Shown: positions 1 through 8,584, counted from the stretch's first letter. The stretch: DNA of 64,000 nt from CAZTHM01 sp041946825 (GCA_041946825.1 JBHGBD010000010.1:1-64000), one strand, 5' to 3'. Notes: generated by a model not told the origin, from the sequence alone. A program made the numbers and translations.

Positions 1-76
1 AACCCCGCCAGGTCCGGAAGGAAGCAACGGTAGCGAGCCTCTCCGTGTGCCGCAGATCAACCCGAAGTCTGGCGCC
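1..76 (+). ncRNA. ffs: Signal recognition particle RNA (4.5S/ffs), 3' part
   Basis: Bases 9-27 carry the conserved SRP RNA helix-8 core (CCAGGTCCGGAAGGAAGCA), which binds the Ffh M domain. The following bases resemble the descending 3' arm (GTGTGCCG). The 5' arm lies outside the window, so the gene is cut at base 1. The 3' end is approximate; I place it before the first heptamer repeat at about base 80. Lying directly upstream of dnaX-ybaB-recR is a common arrangement for this gene and supports the call. Confidence 0.9.
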
Positions 77-79
77 CAG

Positions 80-172
80 TTCGAAACTCGAAACTCGAAA
101 TTCGAAATTCGAGAACGGTGCGAGGGTGCCGCCGAATTTCGAGTTTCGAGTCTCGAATTTCGGGTGTTCAAC
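80..172. repeat. Heptamer-repeat hairpin 1 (ffs-dnaX gap)
   Basis: The left arm (80-113) is a run of CGAAACT/CGAAATT-type heptamers. The right arm (about 133-165) holds the complementary AATTTCG/AGTTTCG heptamers. A 19-20 base unrelated spacer sits between them, so the whole can fold into a long imperfect stem-loop. It fills the gap between SRP RNA and dnaX. The dnaX start at 201 has no Shine-Dalgarno motif. Confidence 0.85.
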
Positions 173-200
173 GTTCATCATTCCGCATTCATAATTCTCC

Positions 201-1877
201 ATGTCGTATCAGGTCATCGCCCGCAAATATCGGCCGCAGGTCTTCGACGACGTGGTCGGGCAGCGCCTCATCACCGAGACTCTCAAAAACGCCATCCAGA
301 CCAACCGTGTCGCGCACGGATACATCTTCTCCGGGGCGCGCGGCGTGGGGAAGACCTCGACGGCGCGCATTCTGGCGAAATCGCTCAACTGCGCGCAGGG
401 GCCGACGCTCACGCCTTGCGGCGAGTGCCCTTCCTGCCAGGAGGTCGCCGCGGGCAATTCCGTCGACGTCTTCGAAATTGACGCCGCGTCGAACCGCGGC
501 ATCGACGAGATCCGCGAACTGCGCGAGACCGTCCGCTACCTTCCGGCGCGCGACCGCTATAAGGTCTTTATCATCGACGAAGTCCACATGCTGACGACGG
601 AGGCCTTCAACGCCCTTCTGAAGACGCTCGAGGAGCCGCCGCCGCGTTCGCTCTTCATCCTCGCGACCACCGAGCCGCACAAGCTTCCCGCCACGATTCA
701 GTCGCGCTGCCAGCACTTCTCGTTTCGACTGCTCGATTACGCGGAGATTTTCGACCGGCTGCAATACGTCTGCGGGAAGGAACAGATCCAGGCCGACGAG
801 GGCGCGCTTGGCGCGCTGGCTCAGGCCGCGGAAGGGAGCCTGCGCGACGCGCTTTCCCTGCTCGATCAGGTCATCGCCGCCTGCGGCGAGAAGCTGGAGG
901 AAGGGAGAGTCCGGCAATTGCTGGGAGTGGTTCCCCTCCGCCTGCTGCGGGAGATGATCGAAACCATTCACGCCTCCGACGCCCGACGCGTCCTGGAACT
1001 CGTCAGCCAGCTCGCCTCCGAGGGGTACGAGCTCACGCATTTCTGCGGGGAGTTCACGCGCTACGTGCGCAACCTGATGATCGCCAAAAGCTGCGGCGTT
1101 GAAAGCCCCCTCCTCCAGGTGCCCAACGACGAGCGTACGAATCTGGGGGAAATCGTCAAGCTCTTCAGTGAGGAGGACCTGACTCGCTTCTTCCATATCC
1201 TGCTGCGTACCGAGAGCGAGTTGCGCTACTCACTCGAGCCGCGCTTCCACCTGGAGATGGGATTGATCAAGCTGGCGCAGGCGCGCAGGCTGGTTTCGCT
1301 CGAATCGCTCCTGGCGGAGCTTGGAAAAGCCGGTGCCGGTCAGCAGCCAGCTTCTGCGGCCCAACGGAGTGCGACACCCAGTCCGGCGGCTCCGGCTCCG
1401 GCAAAACCGCAGCAGGCCGCGCCGCAACCCGCTCCGCGATTGGAGCGGCCCGCCGAAAGGCGAGCGGCTCCCGTCGAGGCGATCGCCATGGCCGCTGCTC
1501 CCGCGCTGGAAGACGACCGCCTCAATTCCATCAAGGCGGCCCTGTTCGAAAAGAAAAAGTTCCTCAGCACGTGCCTGGACCATGTCTCCGGCTGGCGCTT
1601 CGAAAACGGCGAGGTGCGATTTACTTTTCCGCGAAACGCTTCAACCTTCGCCGATCTCATCAAAAGCCGCGAGCAGCTGGAAGCCTTGCGCGCCGCGTGC
1701 ACGCAGGTGCTGGACCAGCCCGTGAAGATTTATGTTACACTCGAAGAGCAGGAAGGGCAGCCCGCTGCGGCACGGCTGAGCGCCCGTGCTCGCGCCGCTG
1801 GCGACGCAACGGTGGAGGCTTTCAGGAAAAAATTCGACTGCACCTTGGTGGATGTCAAGGACCTCAGCCAGGAGTGA
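201..1877 (+). CDS. dnaX: DNA polymerase III subunit gamma/tau
   Basis: This is the clamp-loader ATPase of the replicative polymerase (558 aa). The N-terminal AAA+ domain has Walker A GARGVGKTS, a zinc module (CGECPSC), Walker B IIDEVHML and the sensor/SRC region (QSRCQHF). A clamp-loader lid and collar region follows. Residues about 385-430 form a Pro/Ala-rich linker, leading into a tau-like C-terminal domain. No A-run that would suggest programmed frameshifting was noticed. ATG 201 is the first plausible start but has no Shine-Dalgarno; a heptamer-repeat hairpin lies just upstream. ybaB follows after 3 bases, so the two are probably co-transcribed. Confidence 0.96.
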   Translation: MSYQVIARKYRPQVFDDVVGQRLITETLKNAIQTNRVAHGYIFSGARGVGKTSTARILAKSLNCAQGPTLTPCGECPSCQEVAAGNSVDVFEIDAASNRGIDEIRELRETVRYLPARDRYKVFIIDEVHMLTTEAFNALLKTLEEPPPRSLFILATTEPHKLPATIQSRCQHFSFRLLDYAEIFDRLQYVCGKEQIQADEGALGALAQAAEGSLRDALSLLDQVIAACGEKLEEGRVRQLLGVVPLRLLREMIETIHASDARRVLELVSQLASEGYELTHFCGEFTRYVRNLMIAKSCGVESPLLQVPNDERTNLGEIVKLFSEEDLTRFFHILLRTESELRYSLEPRFHLEMGLIKLAQARRLVSLESLLAELGKAGAGQQPASAAQRSATPSPAAPAPAKPQQAAPQPAPRLERPAERRAAPVEAIAMAAAPALEDDRLNSIKAALFEKKKFLSTCLDHVSGWRFENGEVRFTFPRNASTFADLIKSREQLEALRAACTQVLDQPVKIYVTLEEQEGQPAAARLSARARAAGDATVEAFRKKFDCTLVDVKDLSQE

Positions 1878-1880
1878 GCG

Positions 1881-2192
1881 ATGAAAAATCTCCAACAGAT
1901 GCAGCAGATCATGAAGCAAGTCCAGCAGATGCAGGAGCAGCTCCAGAAGCAACTGGACGAGCTGGTGGTCGAAGCGTCCGCCGGCGGTGGCATGGTGACG
2001 GTAAGGATGAATGGCCAGAAACAACTCGTCGCCGTGCAGATCGACCGCGAAGTCTTCACCTCCCAGGATATCGAGATGTTGCAGGACCTGGTGATGGCCG
2101 CCGTCAACGAAGCCACCCGCCGCGTTGACGAACAACTGGCCAGCCGGGTCGGAAATCTCGCGGGCGGGCTGAACATTCCTGGCCTTACCTAA
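1881..2192 (+). CDS. ybaB: Nucleoid-associated protein, YbaB/EbfC family
   Basis: This 103-aa protein starts with a Gln/Met-rich amphipathic helix (residues about 1-30), followed by the typical YbaB beta-core (GGGMVTVRMNGQ) and the C-terminal helix. The family forms dimers that bind and bridge DNA. Length and position between dnaX and recR are standard. The ATG is preceded by AGGAG inside the end of dnaX, which gives a good ribosome site. Confidence 0.95.
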   Translation: MKNLQQMQQIMKQVQQMQEQLQKQLDELVVEASAGGGMVTVRMNGQKQLVAVQIDREVFTSQDIEMLQDLVMAAVNEATRRVDEQLASRVGNLAGGLNIPGLT

Positions 2193-2193
2193 A

Positions 2194-2309
2194 GCTCGAA
2201 ATTCGAAAATCGAAAAACGAAACTCGTCCCCGACCCGCCAATCACGCTTTTCGAATTTCGCTTTTCGAATTTCGAGTTTCGAATTTCCGGTTTCGAATTT
2301 TCAGTTTCC
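2194..2309. repeat. Heptamer-repeat hairpin 2 (ybaB-recR gap)
   Basis: The left arm (2194-2226) contains CGAAATT/CGAAAAT-like heptamers. The right arm (2247-2309) carries TTTCGAAT-type complements running to within one base of the recR ATG. The spacer is about 20 bases. The element fills the whole ybaB-recR gap and supplies the 5' leader of recR, so recR has no recognisable Shine-Dalgarno sequence. Confidence 0.85.
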
Positions 2310-2310
2310 C

Positions 2311-2910
2311 ATGAAAGACTACGCCGAGCCGCTGGCTCGCCTGATCGATGAGCTGAAGCGTCTGCCCGGAATCGGGCAGAAGTCAGCACAACGTATCGCT
2401 TTCCACCTCGAGCGCGCCCCACGCGAAGACGTCGAGCGCTTGGCGACCGCCATTCGGGACGCCAAGGACAAGATCCAGCTTTGCTCGGTCTGCAATAACC
2501 TCACCGAGCTGGACCCCTGCGAGTACTGCACCGACCCGCGACGAGACCAGGAGGTCGTCTGTGTCGTCGAGACTCCGTACAATGTAATCGGCATCGAAAA
2601 GACGCGGGAGTTCCACGGGCTCTACCATGTCCTGCACGGCGCGCTTTCGCCGCTGCAGGGAATCGGCCCCGAGCAGCTCAAGCTCAAGAACCTCTTCGAG
2701 CGAATCAAGACCGGGAAGATCCGGGAAATCATCGTCGCGACGAATCCTAACGTCGAAGGCGAGGCTACGGCCATTTACCTCTCCAAACTCATCAAGCCCC
2801 TGGGGGTCAAGGTCAGCCGCATCGCCATGGGCATTCCCGTCGGTTCGGAGTTGGAGTTTGCCGACGAAGTCACCATGCTCAAGGCCATCGAAGGGCGCCG
2901 CGAAATTTAA
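2311..2910 (+). CDS. recR: Recombination mediator RecR
   Basis: This 199-aa protein acts with RecF/RecO to load RecA on gapped DNA. Visible modules are an N-terminal helix-hairpin-helix (LKRLPGIGQKSAQRIAFHL), a four-Cys zinc finger (CSVCNNLTELDPCEYC), and a Toprim domain starting at VCVVETP with the (N)PNVEGEATA segment. Length is normal. The start follows a heptamer repeat with no Shine-Dalgarno. It is the last gene of the ffs-dnaX-ybaB-recR group. Confidence 0.96.
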   Translation: MKDYAEPLARLIDELKRLPGIGQKSAQRIAFHLERAPREDVERLATAIRDAKDKIQLCSVCNNLTELDPCEYCTDPRRDQEVVCVVETPYNVIGIEKTREFHGLYHVLHGALSPLQGIGPEQLKLKNLFERIKTGKIREIIVATNPNVEGEATAIYLSKLIKPLGVKVSRIAMGIPVGSELEFADEVTMLKAIEGRREI

Positions 2911-3048
2911 CCTCGGTTCATTCCTTAACTGACCGACCGCTCACTTCGGCCTGAGATATCTCACCCGCGAATCTCCAATCCCGTGCGAATGGATGGCCAA
3001 CTCACCTATAAGTTGTTTCTATCCATACCATAAGCCAAAAAGTCCCAG

Positions 3049-3074
3049 TTGACCTTGTGTCGCTGTGCTAAAAT
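3049..3074 (+). promoter_or_regulatory. Candidate promoter of the pyruvate:ferredoxin oxidoreductase genes
   Basis: An extended -10 (TGc-TAAAAT, 3066-3074) lies about 50 bases upstream of the ATG at 3126. A TTGACC box sits 14 bases before the -10, shorter than the ideal 17, so the extended -10 may be the main determinant. The same TGTGCTAAA string recurs at the candidate folD promoter. Pattern match only. Confidence 0.4.
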
Positions 3075-3125
3075 GTCCATCGGGGTTACCCGCACTGATC
3101 AGCTTCGTTCAAAGGGGGGAAGGGG

Positions 3126-5129
3126 ATGAGCGACTCCTCTAGCAAGCCTGCCAAATCGTTTCCCTATCCGGGGATTGCCACAACGGCCGACGGCGCGGCT
3201 GCGGTCGTCTGGGTCGAGACCAATATCACCCAAGGGGCATGCGCCTACCCTATTACGTCATCGACCACGATGGGCGGCGGCTACCAGGCGGAAGTCTCGA
3301 ACGGCAAAAAGAACCTGTGGGGAGAAACGTTGGCCTTCATCGAGCCGGAGTCGGAGCACAGCGCCGCATCCACATGCGAGGGCTTTGCTGTGGCCGGCGG
3401 ACGAGTCACCAACTTCACTTCCGGCCAAGGCCTGGTCTTGATGAAGGAGGTTCTGTATACGATCTCCGGCAAGCGCCTGCCGGTGGTGTTCCACATTGGC
3501 GCGCGGGCGCTAACGTCGCACTCTCTTAACGTCCACGCCGGCCACGACGATGTGATGGCGGTGGCCGATTGCGGGTGGGGCATCCTGTTTGGCAAGAACG
3601 CCCAAAACGCCGGCGACCTCGCATTGATTGCGCGCCGCGCCGCAGAAGATTCTGCCACGCCTTTCCTGAACGTCCAGGATGGTTTCCTCACCACGCACAC
3701 CATCGAGAACGTCCGCCTGCCCGAGCTCGAGTTCATGAAGCAGTACATCGGGCCGCCCAGCGCCAAGCTCATCAACCTGATGCATCCCGACCACCCGGTG
3801 ATGAGCGGCGTGGTGCAGAATCAGGACAGCTACATGAAGGGCAAGATTGCCCAGCGTGCCTTTTACGACCGAGTTCCACAGGCAGTCCAGAAGGCGATGG
3901 ATGAATTCTACGAATTGACGGGCCGCCGTTATGGCCTGGTGGAACCTTATCGACTTGAGGACGCCGAATACGCGATCGTCGGCATGGGCGGCCTGGTCGA
4001 AACTGCGCAAGCGACAGTCGATTATCTGCGCAAAACCGAAGGGCTGCGGATCGGTGCGCTTCACGTGACTTCGTTCCGTCCCTTCCCCGGCCCGCAGATT
4101 GTGGAAGCGCTCAGGAGTGTGCGAGCGATTTCCGTGATCGAGCGGATGGACAACCCGCTGGCGGAATCGAACCCGCTGATATGCGAGATCAAGGGCGCCT
4201 TTGCCAGCGCCTTGGCGGGCACGCCACCCTACTCGAAGGTCGAGCGCATGCCGGAATTCCTCTCGGGTTCCGGCGGCCTGGGAAGCCGCGACATCCGCCC
4301 CGGCGACTTCCTTGCCGTGGCGCGCAACATGGCTTTCGGGAACGGCTCCAAGAAGTACTACTTCAGCGTGGGAATCAAGCACGACCTGGGCCTCGAAGCG
4401 CCGTTCGATCCCGACGTGCGGCCTCCCGGCGCCTTCTCGATGCGGGGGCATTCGGTGGGCGGCTACGGCTCGGTAACCACGAACAAGGTGATCGCCACGA
4501 TTGTCGGCGAACTCTTCGGGCTTCACGTACAGGCGTATCCGAAGTACGGCTCGGAGAAGAAGGGCCTGCCAACCACGTACTACCTGACGGTTGCGGCGGA
4601 ACCGATCTTGACGCACTGCGAACTCGAGCACGTCGAGTTCGTGCCCATGAACGACGTGAACGCCTTCAACCTTGGCAACCCGCTGGCGGGCTTGACTCAG
4701 AACGGCATGATCTTCATCCAATCGGACAAGACCGATCCGGCGGAAATCTGGGCGCGCATTCCGCACTACGCCAAGAAGATCATCCGAACCAAGAACCTCC
4801 GTGTGCTGGCGCTCGATACCGTTAAGATTGCCCGCGAGGTAGCCACCACCGCGGACTTGATCCAGCGCATGCAGGGCATCGTGCTGCTGGGCATCTTCCT
4901 GCGCGCCACACCTTTCCGCGATAGTGCGGGAGTCTCCGACCAGCAATTGTTTGCCGGGGTCGAGAAGTCGCTGCGCAAGTATTTCGGCAAGCGCGGCGAG
5001 CGGGTCGTGCAGGACAACCTGACGGCAGTGAAGCGCGGATACAACGAGGTATTTGAAATCCCGCGCGAAATCATCATGAACGGCGAAGGGGTCGCTGTCG
5101 GGGCCGAGCCCGCCACCGCGCAGGCGTGA
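3126..5129 (+). CDS. 2-oxoacid (pyruvate):ferredoxin oxidoreductase, fused alpha-gamma subunit
   Basis: This 667-aa protein corresponds to the N-terminal two thirds of the long PFOR (NifJ) chain. Domain I (pyrimidine-binding, about residues 15-260) includes YPITSSTTMG and the SLNVHAGHDDVMA region. Domain II lies at about 270-400, and the gamma domain at about 430-630 (MRGHSVGGYGSVTTNK). It cleaves pyruvate or another 2-oxoacid with CoA to the acyl-CoA, CO2 and reduced ferredoxin, together with the beta subunit encoded downstream. The start follows a strong GGGGGAAGGGG site. Substrate is assumed to be pyruvate from overall NifJ likeness and is not proven. Confidence 0.9.
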   Translation: MSDSSSKPAKSFPYPGIATTADGAAAVVWVETNITQGACAYPITSSTTMGGGYQAEVSNGKKNLWGETLAFIEPESEHSAASTCEGFAVAGGRVTNFTSGQGLVLMKEVLYTISGKRLPVVFHIGARALTSHSLNVHAGHDDVMAVADCGWGILFGKNAQNAGDLALIARRAAEDSATPFLNVQDGFLTTHTIENVRLPELEFMKQYIGPPSAKLINLMHPDHPVMSGVVQNQDSYMKGKIAQRAFYDRVPQAVQKAMDEFYELTGRRYGLVEPYRLEDAEYAIVGMGGLVETAQATVDYLRKTEGLRIGALHVTSFRPFPGPQIVEALRSVRAISVIERMDNPLAESNPLICEIKGAFASALAGTPPYSKVERMPEFLSGSGGLGSRDIRPGDFLAVARNMAFGNGSKKYYFSVGIKHDLGLEAPFDPDVRPPGAFSMRGHSVGGYGSVTTNKVIATIVGELFGLHVQAYPKYGSEKKGLPTTYYLTVAAEPILTHCELEHVEFVPMNDVNAFNLGNPLAGLTQNGMIFIQSDKTDPAEIWARIPHYAKKIIRTKNLRVLALDTVKIAREVATTADLIQRMQGIVLLGIFLRATPFRDSAGVSDQQLFAGVEKSLRKYFGKRGERVVQDNLTAVKRGYNEVFEIPREIIMNGEGVAVGAEPATAQA

Positions 5130-5137
5130 GGCCTTCG

Positions 5138-5225
5138 TTGTCATCCTGAGCCCTTCGCTGTCACCCTGAGCGAAGCGAAGGGTCCGCAGTTGCTGCTCAG
5201 GGTAGACTCCGCGAAGGATCTCCGC
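5138..5225. repeat. Dispersed 'CCTGAGCGAAGCGAAGG' intergenic repeat
   Basis: Between the two PFOR genes lies TGTCATCCTGAG / TGTCACCCTGAGCGAAGCGAAGGGTC, with a later GCGAAGGATCT tail. The motif reads like a common intergenic bacterial repeat ending in an imperfect palindrome. Function unknown. It separates two genes that should be made in equal amounts. Confidence 0.5.
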
Positions 5226-5305
5226 ATTTAGCTTACAGAACTGCCGGGATTGTTCGCCCGCCGCGGCGGGCTCAGAATGGCAAGTAGTAATAAGAGGGAG
5301 CAAAT

Positions 5306-6889
5306 ATGGGAACCGCATTTGAACCCACGGGGACGGTAAGCATCGAGACGCTGCTCGACGTGGCGCGCTTTAACGACGAAGTCGTGGGCGGCTACAACAC
5401 CGGCACGGCGGAAAAAGGCTTGCCCGCCGACCTCGACGTGGCCCGCAGCCTCATCCCCGCGGGCACGGGCGTGCTGCGTGACTTCAGCTATATCGCTCCC
5501 GAAATCCCCGAGTTCATCACCGAGAAGTGCGTGGGCTGCATGGAATGCGTCACCGAGTGCCCCGATACTGCCATCCTCGGGAAGGCGATTCCGCGCGAGC
5601 AACTCGAACAACGGCTGGCGAACATTTCCGACGAGGCGGAACGCAACCGTCTGCGTGCGATGTGGGCAGAGACCAACAAGTATGCCAAGGTGTATGAGAA
5701 GAAAGGCGACGTCCCGGCGCTCTTTGGCATCTTCATCGATCCCACAAAATGCAAGGGCTGCGCTGAATGCGTGGCGGCGTGTGGCGATCATCAGGCGCTG
5801 AAGATGATCAAGAAGGACGACGAAAACCTGGCCGGCTACCAGCGCGCCTTCAAGTTCTTCAACGAAGTCGGCGAGACGCCTTCCAAATACATTAACGAGC
5901 GGGCGCTGGTGGATTTCATGCTCGCCCCCAACACTCTGCTCTACGTGGGCGGGGCGGGCTCGTGCATGGGTTGCGGTGAAGCAACGGTGCTGCGCATGAT
6001 GCTCGCCGCCACGGGATTCGTCTACGGGCCCAAGAACATCGGACTCGTCGCCGCCACGGGCTGCAACACGGTCTACACCTCGACGTATCCTTACAATCCG
6101 TATCTTGTTCCCTGGACGAATTCGCTGTTCGAAAACGCGCCCGCCGATGCCATGGGCGTGCGCGCGCGCTGGAATCAACTGGGGTGGAATGACAAGCGCC
6201 TGTGGGTGATCGGCGGTGACGGAGCCATGCTCGACATCGGCTTCCAGTCACTCTCACGGATGCTCGCTTCGGGGATGGATATCAAGGTTTTGATCCTCGA
6301 CACCCAGGTCTATTCCAACACCGGCGGGCAGTCGTCCACAGGCTCTTACATGGGCCAGGACGCGAAGATGTCGGCGCATGGCAAGGTCATTCACGGCAAG
6401 CAGGAGAAGCGCAAGGAAATCGGCACGATTGCCATGATGCATCCCAACACCTTCGTCGCGCAGACCACCGCCGCGCATCCCAACCATTTCTATAAGGCGG
6501 TGATGGCCGCCAACGAATTTCCCGGGCCCGCTATTGTCAATACCTACACGACCTGCCAGCCCGAACACGGCGTCGCCGACGACCGCGCCATGGCGCAGGC
6601 GAAGCTCGCCGCCGAGTCGCGAGCATTCCCTCTCTTCATTTACGATCCCCGCAAGGGCGAGCGTATCAAGGAGCGCTTGAGCCTGCAGGGCAACCCCGCG
6701 ATGAAAGACGATTGGTACGTCATCCCCAAAACCGGCGAGGTGATTGACTTCATCTCCTTCGCGCGCACCGAAGGCCGCTTCGCCAAACACTTCGATAAGG
6801 ACGGTACACCGTCAGAAACCCTCCTCGCCGCCCAACAAGACCGCCTCGAAAACTGGCGCCAGCTTCAGGAACTGGCGGGGTTGCGATAG
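5306..6889 (+). CDS. 2-oxoacid (pyruvate):ferredoxin oxidoreductase, fused delta-beta subunit
   Basis: This 527-aa protein corresponds to the C-terminal part of NifJ. Two [4Fe-4S] ferredoxin motifs are visible at Cys75/78/81/85 and Cys149/152/155/159. Next come proximal-cluster cysteines in SCMGCGEA (C220, C223) and ATGCNTV (C253), then the thiamine-diphosphate motif GDGAMLDIG (304 onward) to YSNTGGQ (335-341). With the upstream alpha-gamma chain this makes a complete TPP and iron-sulfur enzyme, split into two genes between the gamma domain and the ferredoxin domain. Good ribosome site (GAGGGAG). Confidence 0.92.
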   Translation: MGTAFEPTGTVSIETLLDVARFNDEVVGGYNTGTAEKGLPADLDVARSLIPAGTGVLRDFSYIAPEIPEFITEKCVGCMECVTECPDTAILGKAIPREQLEQRLANISDEAERNRLRAMWAETNKYAKVYEKKGDVPALFGIFIDPTKCKGCAECVAACGDHQALKMIKKDDENLAGYQRAFKFFNEVGETPSKYINERALVDFMLAPNTLLYVGGAGSCMGCGEATVLRMMLAATGFVYGPKNIGLVAATGCNTVYTSTYPYNPYLVPWTNSLFENAPADAMGVRARWNQLGWNDKRLWVIGGDGAMLDIGFQSLSRMLASGMDIKVLILDTQVYSNTGGQSSTGSYMGQDAKMSAHGKVIHGKQEKRKEIGTIAMMHPNTFVAQTTAAHPNHFYKAVMAANEFPGPAIVNTYTTCQPEHGVADDRAMAQAKLAAESRAFPLFIYDPRKGERIKERLSLQGNPAMKDDWYVIPKTGEVIDFISFARTEGRFAKHFDKDGTPSETLLAAQQDRLENWRQLQELAGLR

Positions 6890-7042
6890 CGACGGATTTC
6901 AGCCCGGCATCTGTAACGAGGCCTTTTCATTGCCGACCTGCCGGGCTAGGGACGCGGTCCCCGCTTCCGAAATACCCCGCCTAGTGCAATACCTCCCAAT
7001 CATGGGTACACTCTTCGGCAAGCCCGCAGGGAGGTGGAACGT

Positions 7043-7411
7043 ATGTGGCTCTTCACGAGGTTTGGATTCTTCAGCGTCGTCGCACACAACAGCCAGCCCA
7101 GACATCTTCTCGTCCGAGCCCGCATGCCCGGTGACCTCGAGGCGCTGAAGGCAGGATACTTGGCCGAGCTTGGCCCGATTGCCGAGACACCAGACCATGA
7201 TTACCGGTTTCGCGCCTCAGTCGAGGGGGACGCTTTCGCAGCAGCCGTCGGTCGGGTAGCTTCTGACATCTCTTATACGAACTTCAAGGATGAAGTCCAC
7301 CGCGTGCAAGGCGCTCAGCGAGCGGGCTGGTATGCTGAGGTTTGGTCGATCTTGAGCGAAATGCAGGATCGCCACATGACGAGAAAGGAGAATCCCAATG
7401 GCAAAGAATGA
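7043..7411 (+). CDS. Small conserved hypothetical protein
   Basis: A 122-aa product beginning MWLFTRFGFFSVV. I prefer ATG 7043 over the in-frame GTG 7034 because a GGGAGG site ends 9 bases before the ATG and would overlap the GTG. The layout (compact start, YRFR strand, 'SYTNFKDEVHRVQG' and 'YAEVWSIL' segments) resembles a widespread family of unknown small cytoplasmic proteins, but I cannot name a function. It overlaps the following RusA-like gene by 14 bases, so the two are probably one transcript. Confidence 0.7.
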   Translation: MWLFTRFGFFSVVAHNSQPRHLLVRARMPGDLEALKAGYLAELGPIAETPDHDYRFRASVEGDAFAAAVGRVASDISYTNFKDEVHRVQGAQRAGWYAEVWSILSEMQDRHMTRKENPNGKE

Positions 7412-7784
7412 GGTCAGACTTTTGGCGGTTAGAATCCCACCATATCGACATCCCCGAAACAAGTGGCGCGAGAAGATCTATGCGGCTGTCAAAACAGGAA
7501 TGGATGCTAATGGAATCAACAAGAATTCCTACAAGAAACTCCGGTTAGAGATTCGGGCACGATTGTATTTTGGTGAGAATGAGCTTGAGCTTCATGATGT
7601 TGACAACAGGTTGAAAGACATAATGGACGCCCTGCAAGGAAGAATGGGTGGACCGAAGAAAGTAAGGAAGTTCGAGCCGATTATTCCGAATGATAAACAA
7701 ATCTTCATGGTAAGTATCTGCAAGCAACCCCCTACTGCTCAAAGCGGGCTGATGGGCCATTTGGAAATCCGCGAACACCGTTAA
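7398..7784 (+). CDS. RusA-like Holliday-junction endonuclease
   Basis: A 128-aa protein whose core, LHDVDNRLKDIMDAL, matches the RusA active-site pattern DxDN-x-x-K-x-x-x-D. The later segment PIIPNDKQIFMVSI matches the D-[KD]-Q-[IV] strand of the family. RusA proteins are dimeric, metal-dependent resolvases usually carried by prophages. Here there are no phage structural genes nearby, only the overlapping 122-aa gene. It has an AAAGGAG ribosome site. Base composition looks lower in GC than the neighbouring PFOR genes, which hints at horizontal origin. Confidence 0.75.
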   Translation: MAKNEVRLLAVRIPPYRHPRNKWREKIYAAVKTGMDANGINKNSYKKLRLEIRARLYFGENELELHDVDNRLKDIMDALQGRMGGPKKVRKFEPIIPNDKQIFMVSICKQPPTAQSGLMGHLEIREHR

Positions 7785-7817
7785 CCATCCGAGGGGAGCT
7801 CTTCGGTTCATCCACTC

Positions 7818-8087
7818 CTAGATGTGTTTCCGCCGGCCGTGCCAGACGCTGAGGATTTCGAGGCGGTCGAGTTTCAGGCGATAGGTGATGATATAGGGCG
7901 TGACGACAAGCTCGCGGGTTCCAGGCCGGCGACCTTGGCTGCCCAGGCTTGGGAACTCCGCGAGGTGCTCGACGCTGCTCAACAGATGATTGGCGACGCG
8001 CTCAGCGGCCTCAGGCTTGTCCCGTTCGATGTACTCCTCGACTTCTGCAAGGTCCGAAATCGCTTGCTCAGTCCAGACTATTTGCAT
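7818..8087 (-). CDS. RelE/ParE-family toxin
   Basis: 89 aa with the family hallmarks: an N-terminal strand (MQIVWTEQAISDLAEVEEYI), two helices (ERVANHLLSSVEHL), then RELVVTPYIITYRL and LSVWHGRRKHI. The last block matches the ParE C-terminus (V-x-H-x-R). It overlaps the upstream RHH antitoxin gene by 10 bases, the usual antitoxin-first order. ParE members target gyrase and RelE members the ribosome; the sequence looks more ParE-like. Confidence 0.85.
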   Translation of the reverse strand: MQIVWTEQAISDLAEVEEYIERDKPEAAERVANHLLSSVEHLAEFPSLGSQGRRPGTRELVVTPYIITYRLKLDRLEILSVWHGRRKHI

Positions 8088-8368
8088 TTAGGTGGAGGCA
8101 ACTTGCGCTTGCTGCCCCAGGATTGGAGGTAACGCTTCACTTCCTCGTGCGGAATCAGACGTCCCGCATCCGCGTCGCGGATGCCGCGGTCAATCTTTGT
8201 CAGTTGTTCTTCCTGGTCATCAACGTAGCTTTCTAAGGCTTCCACTGCGAGGCGCGAACGATTGCTGGATTTCATTCTGGCTAAGCCCTCCAGTCGTCGC
8301 TTCAATCGCGTGGGAACACGTACCGTAAGAATGGCGGTTCTCTCGGAACGCCGATCATTCGTCTTCAT
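8078..8368 (-). CDS. Ribbon-helix-helix (CopG-like) antitoxin
   Basis: 96 aa from the internal ATG at 8368; a longer reading from TTG 8404 lacks support. The N-terminal AILTVRVPTRLKRRLEGLA and SSNRSRLAVEALESYV form a ribbon-helix-helix DNA-binding domain. The C-terminal tail would wrap the partner toxin. The gene precedes and overlaps the ParE-like toxin. Such antitoxins repress their own promoter. Confidence 0.82.
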   Translation of the reverse strand: MKTNDRRSERTAILTVRVPTRLKRRLEGLARMKSSNRSRLAVEALESYVDDQEEQLTKIDRGIRDADAGRLIPHEEVKRYLQSWGSKRKLPPPKCK

Positions 8369-8407
8369 GTACACATTTGTAATACGAATCGCAGCGCCCG
8401 TCAAGCG

Positions 8408-8475
8408 CCACTCCCCTCACCCTGCCCGCTCCCTCTGGGAGAGGGTGGCTGAAGGCCGGGCGAGGGGCGGTCCTG
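8408..8475. repeat. CCCTCACCCT...GGGAGAGGGTGG intergenic repeat, copy 1
   Basis: An imperfect palindrome built from CCCTCACCC, CCCTCTGGGAGAGGG and a terminal GCGAGGGGCGG. Related copies occur at about 22980-23036, 37218-37285, 37307-37362, 39159-39195 and 39270-39325. It sits between the antitoxin gene and the promoter of the ABC exporter genes. Confidence 0.7.
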
Positions 8476-8493
8476 CCCGCTCGTACAATCCAA

Positions 8494-8523
8494 TTGCCGC
8501 CTTCTCGGCGCGCTGGCTATAAT
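8494..8523 (+). promoter_or_regulatory. Sigma70-type promoter of the ABC exporter/lpxB genes
   Basis: TTGCCG (8494-8499), an 18-base spacer and a perfect TATAAT (8518-8523). It lies about 60 bases upstream of the first ABC gene, with a GGAGAGGG ribosome site before the TTG start at 8585. Confidence 0.65.
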
Positions 8524-8584
8524 CAAGGATTAGTGTTCCCATCTCTGGGGCAACTGAATCCAATAGACCAGGAGAGGGTCTTCA

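Noticed and set aside
3510..5318. 602-codon open frame on the - strand
   Set aside because: Antisense to the PFOR alpha-gamma gene; typical GC-rich shadow frame.
7034..7042. GTG 7034 as the start of the 122-aa hypothetical protein
   Set aside because: The ribosome site would overlap it; ATG 7043 has proper spacing.
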